A stretch of 9,177 bases of DNA from Bog-473 sp035551835 (GTDB lineage: Bacteria > Actinomycetota > Acidimicrobiia > Acidimicrobiales > RAAP-2): NCBI GenBank assembly GCA_035551835.1, contig DASZMN010000124.1:1-9177 (forward strand). Direction: 5' to 3'. Position 1 is the first letter of the stretch. Every line of letters begins with the position of its first letter. The notes under the pieces were generated by a model. The model was not told where the DNA came from. It saw only the letters and a program-made list of their open reading frames with translations, and made no database searches. Position numbers and translations under genes: made by a program. Positions 1 to 4,704 of this stretch are shown one piece after another.

Positions 1-26
1 AGAAGGTGAACTTCCAGGTAGAAGGC

Positions 27-55
27 TTGTAGTAGTTCGAAAAGCTGAGTACTAT
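27..55 (+). promoter_or_regulatory. Possible sigma-70-type promoter for helD
   Basis: TTGTAG (27-32) and TACTAT (50-55) are separated by 17 bp, and the surrounding bases are AT-richer than the rest of the window. Transcription would begin near 62, inside hairpin 1 and before the terminator at 80-103. The boxes match consensus only partly and no transcription data are available, so this is tentative. Confidence 0.35.
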
Positions 56-77
56 CCCCGGCATGTCCGGGGATTTT
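54..77 (+). terminator. Hairpin 1 upstream of helD, probable terminator or operator
   Basis: An 8-bp perfect inverted repeat, ATCCCCGG (54-61) and CCGGGGAT (67-74), has a 5-nt loop CATGT and is followed by TTT. It could terminate a plus-strand gene entering from the left, of which at most a few codons are visible. Because it overlaps a possible -10 box (50-55), a DNA operator role is the alternative. It is unlike the rifamycin-associated element as I remember it (a GGGGCTTGC-type repeat). Confidence 0.55.
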
Positions 78-79
78 GT

Positions 80-103
80 CGCGCCTCTTTTGGCGCGCTT
101 TTT
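80..103 (+). terminator. Intrinsic terminator immediately before helD
   Basis: A 6-bp all-GC stem, CGCGCC (80-85) and GGCGCG (92-97), has loop TCTTTT and is followed by C and five T (99-103). This is the standard Rho-independent form. It ends 3 nt before the first possible helD start codon (107). It may simply end an upstream gene. If helD is transcribed from the promoter-like site at 27-55, it would instead be a leader attenuator. Confidence 0.7.
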
Positions 104-106
104 GTC

Positions 107-2152
107 GTGGTCGCTGCGGTAGTGAGTGTGGCCCCTCCCCCGCCCGACCCCGAGCTCCAAGCCGAACAGGGCTATCTCGACGACGCCCTCACCTCGCTGG
201 CCGCCATGCGCGCCCGGGCCGAGGTGTTGCTCCAGGACCTGGTCGCCGCCGGAAATCCCGATCTCGACTACGTTGCCGCGTTGTCGCGGCGGGTGGCGCT
301 CCTGGCCGACAGCCCACGGCCGCTCCTCTTCGGACGGATCGACGAAGAGGCGGGGGCCACCTGGCACATCGGCCGCCGGCACGTCGAGGACGCCAAGGCT
401 GACCCGGTGGTCGTCGATTGGCGGGCACCGGTCGCGGTGCCCTTCTACCGCGCCAGCGCGCGGGAGGCCCTGGGCCTCGTGCGGCGGCGCCAGATCATGG
501 TGGATCGACGCGCCGTCGTCGCGGTGGCCGACGACCTGTTCGACGGGAGCGAGGGGGACGCGGGGACCACTCGTCTGCGGGGCGGCGACGCGCTCCTGGC
601 CGAGCTCGAACGCGCCCGCACCGGGGAGATGCTCGACATCGTCGCCACGATCCAGGCCGAGCAGGACGAAATCATCCGGGCACCGCTCGACCTGCTGCTC
701 TCCGTCCAGGGTGGCCCGGGGACGGGCAAGACCGCCGTCGGGCTCCATCGCGCCGCCTTCTTGCTCTACAACCATCCGGCGCTGAGTCGCGACGGCGTCC
801 TGGTGCTCGGTCCAAGTCGCGCCTTTTTGCGCTACATCGCCCAGGTGCTTCCCTCGCTCGGCGAGGAGGCGGTCGTGCAGACCACCGTCGCCGACCTCGC
901 GCCGAAGGCGAAGGTGCGCGCCCACGAACCGACGGAGATCCGTCGGCTGAAGGGTGACCTCAGGATGGCGGCGCTGCTGCAGCGCGCCCTCGATGGACGG
1001 CGGAGCGTGCTGGGCCGCGACGCCAGTCTCCGGGTGCGCTTTGCCCGGGCCACCTTGCCCGCGACGCGGGTCAACGAACTGGTGAGCTCCATCACGGCAC
1101 GGCCGGCTCCCTACAAGGCGGGACGCTTGGCCCTGAGGGCCCGATTGGTGAGCGAGGCCCGTCGCGCCTTTCGCTCGTCCGGACGCCTGGGCGCGGACGA
1201 GCCATGGTTCGAACGAGAGCTGATGGCAACCGAGGAATTCCAGACGCTGCTCGACACGCTGTGGCCGACGGTCTCCCCCACCGCGCTGGTGCGAGACCTC
1301 CTGACCTCCTCGAGCCGTCTCGAGCGCTTCTCACGCGGGCTCTTCGACGCGTCCGAATGGTCGCTCCTGCTCCGATCCCGACAAGCCCGCGCTTCGGGCG
1401 CGACATGGAGCGTGGACGATCTGGCCCTGCTCGACGAGGCGGCGTTCCTCACCGGGGGCCGCACGCGGACCTACGGCCACGTCGTCGTGGACGAGGCACA
1501 GGACCTCACGCCGATGCAGTTCCGCATGATCGCCCGCCGCGTCCCTTCCGGGTCGGTCACCGTGCTCGGGGACCTGGCCCAGGCGACCGGTCCATGGTCG
1601 TACGGGGATTGGGCCGAGGTGCGCGAGGTCCTGGCCAGCGGCCCGGCGAAGGCGCAGCACACCGAGCTCACGATGGGCTACCGGGCGCCGGGTCGGGTGC
1701 TCGACTTCGCCTCGCGGCTCCTCCCGGCCGCCGCGCCGGGCGTGCAGCCGACCACGTCGATCCGCCGTGGGCGCACCGAACCCACCATCCGCGCCGTGCC
1801 CACCGACCAGGTGGCGTCCGCCTCGCTGGCCGAGGCCTACGCCCTGACGGCCGAGCACGCGCTCGTGGCGGTGATCGCGCCGGAGGATTTGGTGCCCCAA
1901 CTGGTGCGGTTCGCCCGGCGCCAGGACGAGGTCGGCCTGCTCGAACGGGATGCGATGACCCGCCCGGTGACCATCGTGCCCGCCCCGGCCGCCAAGGGGC
2001 TCGAGTTCGACGCGGTCGTGGTGGCCGAGCCGGCCGCCATCGCGGCCAGCGGTCCCCGGGGCCTCCGGCTGCTCTACGTCGGGCTGACCCGTCCGATCCA
2101 GCATCTCAGCGTCGTCCACAGCCACCCCCTTCCCGCCCCGCTCCTCGACTGA
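107..2152 (+). CDS. helD: HelD-type RNA polymerase-recycling helicase/ATPase
   Basis: This is a UvrD/Rep-like superfamily 1 motor protein of the HelD family. HelD proteins bind RNA polymerase, enter its channels, and use ATP to release stalled or rifamycin-blocked enzyme. In the 681-aa product, an N-terminal helical arm (about residues 18-50) would form the secondary-channel coiled coil. A HelD-typical block around 75-115 contains FGRID, IGRR and VDWRAPVAVPFY. The motor motifs are Q-motif TIQAEQ (181-186), Walker A GGPGTGKT (202-209), Walker B VVVDEAQD (459-466), GDLAQ (488-492), GYR (524-526), AKGLEFD (629-635) and LLYVGLTR (655-662, arginine finger R662). The length is slightly below mycobacterial HelD (about 735 aa). 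The start is uncertain: GTG at 107, 122 and 128 are all in frame, none has a good SD, and 122 or 128 would keep clear of the terminator. The family call is secure; a specific rifamycin-resistance (HelR) role is inference. Confidence 0.92.
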   Translation: MVAAVVSVAPPPPDPELQAEQGYLDDALTSLAAMRARAEVLLQDLVAAGNPDLDYVAALSRRVALLADSPRPLLFGRIDEEAGATWHIGRRHVEDAKADPVVVDWRAPVAVPFYRASAREALGLVRRRQIMVDRRAVVAVADDLFDGSEGDAGTTRLRGGDALLAELERARTGEMLDIVATIQAEQDEIIRAPLDLLLSVQGGPGTGKTAVGLHRAAFLLYNHPALSRDGVLVLGPSRAFLRYIAQVLPSLGEEAVVQTTVADLAPKAKVRAHEPTEIRRLKGDLRMAALLQRALDGRRSVLGRDASLRVRFARATLPATRVNELVSSITARPAPYKAGRLALRARLVSEARRAFRSSGRLGADEPWFERELMATEEFQTLLDTLWPTVSPTALVRDLLTSSSRLERFSRGLFDASEWSLLLRSRQARASGATWSVDDLALLDEAAFLTGGRTRTYGHVVVDEAQDLTPMQFRMIARRVPSGSVTVLGDLAQATGPWSYGDWAEVREVLASGPAKAQHTELTMGYRAPGRVLDFASRLLPAAAPGVQPTTSIRRGRTEPTIRAVPTDQVASASLAEAYALTAEHALVAVIAPEDLVPQLVRFARRQDEVGLLERDAMTRPVTIVPAPAAKGLEFDAVVVAEPAAIAASGPRGLRLLYVGLTRPIQHLSVVHSHPLPAPLLD

Positions 2153-2173
2153 CCCTTCGGCCCTCCCCTCCCC

Positions 2174-2179
2174 TACGAT
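2174..2179 (+). promoter_or_regulatory. -10 box for the SDR gene, probably leaderless
   Basis: TACGAT lies 7 nt before the ATG at 2187, which places the expected transcription start on or next to the A of the start codon. The preceding pyrimidine-rich bases contain no SD and no clear -35 box. The spacing matches leaderless actinobacterial promoters. Confidence 0.5.
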
Positions 2180-2186
2180 CCGTGCC

Positions 2187-2930
2187 ATGGACGTCGCAGG
2201 CAAGGTGGCACTCATCACGGGCGGCAGCAACGGGATCGGCGAGGGGGTGGCCCGGCATCTCGCCTCGGGTGGCGCGCGCGTCGTGCTGGCCGACATCGAC
2301 GACGCGCGCGGCAAGGCCGTCGCGGCCGAGCTCGGTGGCGTCTTCATCCACACCGACGTCGCCGACCCTGCCGCGAGCACGGCCGCCGTCGCGGCGGCCC
2401 TCGACGCGTTCGGTGCGCTCCACATCGCCCACCTGAACGCCGGGGTGACGTCGTGGTGCGGTATGGGCGACGATTTCGACCCCGAGGCCTATCGCCGGTC
2501 CATGTCGATCAACCTCGACGGCGTCGTCTACGGGGTCGCGGCCGCCCGACCGGCGATCAAGGCCAGTGGCGGTGGCACCATCGTCGCCACGGCATCGATG
2601 GCCGGGCTCGTGGCCGTCCCGTTCGACCCGATCTACAGCGCCAACAAGCACGCCGTCGTCGGACTGGCCCGCTCGCTGGGTGACGTCTACGCGCCGGACG
2701 GCATCAAGATCCACGCGCTGTGCCCGTCGTTCGCCCACACCAACATCATCAAGGGGTCCGAGCAGACGCTCGTCGACATGGGGTTCCCCATCATCGAGGT
2801 CGCCGATGTCGTCGATGCCTTTGTGCGCATCCTCGACGCTCCGGGCACCGGCCAATGCTGGTTCGTCGTGGCGGGCCGCGAGAGTGAGCCGTTCCAATTC
2901 CGGCGGGCCCCGGGGCCTCGGCTCGACTGA
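2187..2930 (+). CDS. Short-chain dehydrogenase/reductase (SDR family)
   Basis: This 247-aa protein has the length and order of a classical SDR oxidoreductase. The cofactor loop TGGSNGIG is at residues 11-18. D36 at the end of the second beta strand (VVLAD) suggests NAD(H) rather than NADP(H). The structural motif reads LNAG (83-86) instead of the usual NNAG. The catalytic set is complete: N109, S137, and Y150 with K154 in YSANK. No signal peptide or membrane segment is visible, so it should be a cytosolic tetramer or dimer. The substrate cannot be read from sequence; the C-terminal part (about 195-245) is the variable substrate region. The gene begins 34 bp after helD but appears to have its own leaderless promoter. 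It ends at a large stem-loop, so it is probably transcribed alone or with helD and not with crcB. The ATG at 2187 was chosen because it precedes the conserved GKVALITGG strand and follows the TACGAT box. Confidence 0.88.
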   Translation: MDVAGKVALITGGSNGIGEGVARHLASGGARVVLADIDDARGKAVAAELGGVFIHTDVADPAASTAAVAAALDAFGALHIAHLNAGVTSWCGMGDDFDPEAYRRSMSINLDGVVYGVAAARPAIKASGGGTIVATASMAGLVAVPFDPIYSANKHAVVGLARSLGDVYAPDGIKIHALCPSFAHTNIIKGSEQTLVDMGFPIIEVADVVDAFVRILDAPGTGQCWFVVAGRESEPFQFRRAPGPRLD

Positions 2931-2967
2931 GCGCACCCGCGGCCAGCGCAGTACGCTGGTGGTGCGC
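2931..2967 (+). terminator. Large two-part stem-loop after the SDR gene
   Basis: Starting on the base after the stop codon, GCGCACC (2931-2937) pairs perfectly with GGTGCGC (2961-2967). Nested inside, CCAGCG (2943-2948) pairs with CGCTGG (2954-2959) around a CAGTA loop. There is no U-tract, so if it terminates transcription it is of the U-less kind proposed for high-GC bacteria. The same bases contain a possible -10 for the crcB transcript. Confidence 0.45.
2952..2957 (+). promoter_or_regulatory. Possible -10 box for the fluoride-riboswitch transcript
   Basis: TACGCT lies in the loop and 3' arm of the stem-loop after the SDR gene. Initiation about 7 nt downstream (around 2964-2965) would give a short 5' tail before the aptamer at 2975. 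It resembles the TACGAT box before the SDR. No convincing -35 is visible. Confidence 0.35.
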
Positions 2968-2974
2968 TGATCGC

Positions 2975-3040
2975 ACGGTGATGGATCCCGCCGGGGGCAC
3001 GACCCCGAACCGCCGCACGACATGGCTGATGGTTCCTGAC
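2975..3040 (+). ncRNA. Fluoride riboswitch (crcB motif)
   Basis: The conserved fluoride-aptamer parts appear in order, directly upstream of fluoride-channel genes. Pseudoknot strand GGTG (2977-2980) pairs with CGCC (2989-2992). P1 strand GGATCC (2983-2988) pairs with GGTTCC (3031-3036) with one U-U mismatch. The GAAC segment is at 3007-3010. GCC (3012-3014) pairs with GGC (3024-3026) and is followed by the hallmark CTGATGG (3026-3032). An extra hairpin, GGGG (2994-2997) with CCCC (3003-3006), sits in the position where the class tolerates an insertion. Downstream, TCCTG (3034-3038) can instead pair with CAGGA (3049-3053), which contains the SD of crcB1. Fluoride binding would hold TCC in P1 and free the SD, making a translational ON switch. 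The class assignment rests on recognised motifs and context; the switching model is inference. Confidence 0.9.
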
Positions 3041-3049
3041 TGGCATCAC

Positions 3050-3054
3050 AGGAG
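3050..3054 (+). promoter_or_regulatory. Shine-Dalgarno of crcB1, target of the fluoride switch
   Basis: AGGAG lies 9 nt before the ATG at 3064 and fixes that start. Four of its five bases (AGGA) can pair with TCCT of the aptamer's 3' strand (3034-3037). Confidence 0.75.
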
Positions 3055-3063
3055 AGCCCAGCC

Positions 3064-3570
3064 ATGGACCAGCAACGACGCCCGGCGCCCGACGACGACG
3101 CGTCGTCGGTCCAGCCGTACGGCCTGTCCGACGATGCGGGTGCGAGCGACCTTCTCGACCAGCCCGTTCTGCCGATCCTCGGTCTGTCGGCCGGCACGCT
3201 CGCTGCCGTCTTCATCGGCGGTGCCCTGGGCACCGTGGCCCGCTACCTCCTTGAGGCGCACCATCCGACCGCGCCGGGCACCTTCCCCTGGGTCACCGTG
3301 CTGGTCAACCTCACCGGCTCGCTCGCCATCGGGCTGCTGATCCCACTCACCGAACGGGCCGCCACCCGAACCCCGCTGCTCCGACCCGTTGCCGTCGTCG
3401 GCTTTTTGGGGGGCTGGACCACCTACTCGACCTTGGCCGTCGAGGCGACGTTGCTCGCCAAACACGGTGACGTGGCGCTGAGCCTGGCGTATCTCGTCGC
3501 CACGGTTGCCGGCGGCCTCGCGTTGGTGGTCCTGGGTCACGCCGCCGGTCGGAGGTTCACGGCAGCGTGA
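3064..3570 (+). CDS. crcB: Fluoride ion channel subunit CrcB/FluC, first of the pair
   Basis: This is a Fluc-family membrane protein that exports toxic fluoride from the cytoplasm; the functional unit is an antiparallel dimer. At 168 aa it is longer than the usual 125-130 because of an Asp-rich soluble N-terminal extension (about 1-36). Four membrane segments follow, at about 38-58, 76-96, 108-124 and 136-158. Family motifs are GGALGTVARY (52-61, with R60), VNLTGS (81-86, with pore Asn N82) and GFLGGWTTYST (113-123). The last is the central-sodium and polar-track region. The two F-box positions carry Y121 and L124 rather than Phe. Arginines fall in the N-terminus, the loop after segment 2 and the C-terminus (GRRF), suggesting both ends are cytoplasmic. 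The start is fixed by the AGGAG at 3050. It is controlled by the fluoride riboswitch and overlaps crcB2 by 4 nt. Confidence 0.93.
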   Translation: MDQQRRPAPDDDASSVQPYGLSDDAGASDLLDQPVLPILGLSAGTLAAVFIGGALGTVARYLLEAHHPTAPGTFPWVTVLVNLTGSLAIGLLIPLTERAATRTPLLRPVAVVGFLGGWTTYSTLAVEATLLAKHGDVALSLAYLVATVAGGLALVVLGHAAGRRFTAA

Positions 3571-3959
3571 CGGCCCCCTCCCCCACCCTCGGCCTCGCCC
3601 TCCTGGTGGCCCTGGCCGGCGGCGCCGGGGCGGTGCTGCGCGCGCTGCTCATCCATCACCTCGGGCTGCGGCGAGACGACCCGTTGCCCGTCGGCACGCT
3701 CCTCGTGAACGGCTCGGGCTCGCTCCTCTTCGGCCTGCTCACGGGCTTGTCGCTCTACCACGGCCTGGGCGGGAGGGCGCTGGCCGTCGTCGGTATCGGG
3801 CTGTGCGGTGGCTATACGACGTGGTCGACCGCCAGTTGGGAGACCATCCACCTTCTCCACACGGGCCACCGGAGCGAGGCCGTGCTCTACACCGTGGGCA
3901 GCCTGGTCGTCTGTGTCGGATGCGGCGCCGCCGCCATCGGCTTCATGGCGCTCGCGTGA
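3567..3959 (+). CDS. crcB: Fluoride ion channel subunit CrcB/FluC, second of the pair
   Basis: This second Fluc subunit is 130 aa, the normal family length. Its GTG start overlaps the crcB1 stop as GTGA, so translation is probably coupled; GGAGG at 3551-3555 may help, at 11 nt. Four membrane segments lie at about 7-27, 43-63, 70-88 and 105-127. Motifs are GGAGAVLR (18-25, with R25), GTLLVNGSGS (43-52, with N48) and CGGYTTWSTASWE (80-92). The F-box positions hold W86 and A89 in place of Phe. Positive charge is concentrated in the loop after segment 1 (R25, R35, R36), the opposite bias from crcB1. This fits two subunits inserted in opposite orientations that form an obligate heterodimer. The overlap implies equal synthesis under the same riboswitch. 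Which pore conducts cannot be told from sequence. Confidence 0.93.
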   Translation: MTAPSPTLGLALLVALAGGAGAVLRALLIHHLGLRRDDPLPVGTLLVNGSGSLLFGLLTGLSLYHGLGGRALAVVGIGLCGGYTTWSTASWETIHLLHTGHRSEAVLYTVGSLVVCVGCGAAAIGFMALA

Positions 3960-3983
3960 GCCCGACCCCGACGAGGCCGACCG

Positions 3984-3991
3984 TATAGCTT
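3984..3991 (+). promoter_or_regulatory. -10 region for the phosphotransferase gene, probably leaderless
   Basis: TATAGCTT offers TAGCTT (3986-3991) or TATAGC (3984-3989) as a -10 box, 8-10 nt before the ATG at 4000. No SD lies in the 40-bp gap after crcB2. The kinase may therefore have a promoter separate from the fluoride operon. Confidence 0.45.
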
Positions 3992-3999
3992 TCCAGCCG

Positions 4000-4695
4000 A
4001 TGCGGAGCCCCGGACCACTCCTGGCCTCGGGGCGCGACTCGGACATCTTCGACTACGGGCCCGGACTCGTGCTGCGCCGGTCGCGCGAAGGCCACTCCAT
4101 GGCGAACGAAGCGCGCACGATGTCCTTTCTCCACGAGCGGGGCTACCCCGTGCCGGCGATCGAGGAACTGAGCGACGACGGTCTCGATCTGGTGATGGAA
4201 CGGATCGACGGCGTATCGATGGTGGAGGCAATCGGCCGGGCGCCGTGGACGGTGCGCCGACACGCCGCCACGCTCGCCGAGCTCCATCTGCGGCTGCACG
4301 AGATGGACGCGCCGGACTTCCTGCCTCCTGCACCCGTCGGGAGTGGAAGCAAGATCCTCCACTTGGATCTGCACCCGCTCAACGTCATGGTCGGCCCGCG
4401 CGGTCCCGTGGTCATCGACTGGCCGAACGCGGCCCGCGGTGACGAAGCCGTCGACGTGGGCCTGGCCTGGGTGCTGATGGCGGCGGGCCAGATTCCCGGA
4501 AACGCATTGAAGGCCAAACTGCTGGCGTTCGGCCGGGCCCTGTTGGTGAACGGATTTCTCTCGCACTTCGACCGCAACGAGGTGGCCGGGCACCTCCGGC
4601 ACATCGTCGAGGCGAAGGTGAAGGATCCCCACATGAGCGGGGCCGAAATCGCGGGAATGTGGAAAGTGGTCGGGCAGGCCGAGGCCCGCCGCTGA
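4000..4695 (+). CDS. APH-family phosphotransferase, substrate unknown
   Basis: This 231-aa protein has the aminoglycoside-phosphotransferase/choline-kinase fold. The N-lobe begins LLASGRDSDIF and continues LVLRRSREG and NEARTMSFLHERG. The catalytic loop is HLDLHPLN (121-128, with D123 as likely base and N128 as metal ligand). The second metal site is VIDW (138-141, with D140). The usual beta-3 Lys appears to be Arg in LVLRRS. The protein is shorter than most antibiotic kinases (about 260-300 aa) and lacks recognisable aminoglycoside-binding features. A small-molecule kinase of unknown substrate is therefore the safest call, and drug resistance should not be assumed. The frame stays open upstream to 3808, but that part only shadows crcB2. 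ATG 4000 was chosen because the fold starts right after it and a -10-like box precedes it. The gene converges on gcvP with a 9-bp gap. Confidence 0.82.
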   Translation: MRSPGPLLASGRDSDIFDYGPGLVLRRSREGHSMANEARTMSFLHERGYPVPAIEELSDDGLDLVMERIDGVSMVEAIGRAPWTVRRHAATLAELHLRLHEMDAPDFLPPAPVGSGSKILHLDLHPLNVMVGPRGPVVIDWPNAARGDEAVDVGLAWVLMAAGQIPGNALKAKLLAFGRALLVNGFLSHFDRNEVAGHLRHIVEAKVKDPHMSGAEIAGMWKVVGQAEARR

Positions 4696-4704
4696 CGCAG
4701 CGGC
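4688..4704. terminator. Shared hairpin between convergent kinase gene and gcvP
   Basis: GCCGCTG (4688-4694) and CAGCGGC (4698-4704) form a perfect 7-bp stem with a 3-nt loop ACG. It overlaps the kinase stop codon (4693-4695) and ends one base before the gcvP stop codon (4705-4707). The symmetry suits a bidirectional terminator. There is no T-run on either strand, so efficiency is doubtful. Confidence 0.4.

Noticed and set aside
3..32. Ten codons ending in TAG that could be the 3' end of an upstream plus-strand gene (KVNFQVEGL)
   Set aside because: Too short to support as a coding feature. It is compatible with the terminators that follow but is not recognisable.
54..74. Rifamycin-associated element upstream of helD
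   Set aside because: The inverted repeat here does not contain the GGGGCTTGC-type half-sites I associate with that element.
2..106. helD frame stays open leftward to the window edge
   Set aside because: There is no start codon in it, and it would translate through two terminator-like hairpins. It is chance openness; the HelD arm begins after residue 15 of the called protein.
1204..3233. Long open frames over helD and the SDR: 1204-2436 (+), 1331-2425 (-) and 2106-3233 (-)
   Set aside because: Low-complexity Arg/Pro/Ala/Gly translations that cross real gene boundaries and the fluoride riboswitch, with no motifs. They are shadows of helD and the SDR.
3808..3999. Upstream extension of the kinase frame to an ATG at 3808
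   Set aside because: These 64 codons lie inside crcB2 and translate to Arg/Pro-rich shadow sequence. The kinase fold begins right after ATG 4000.
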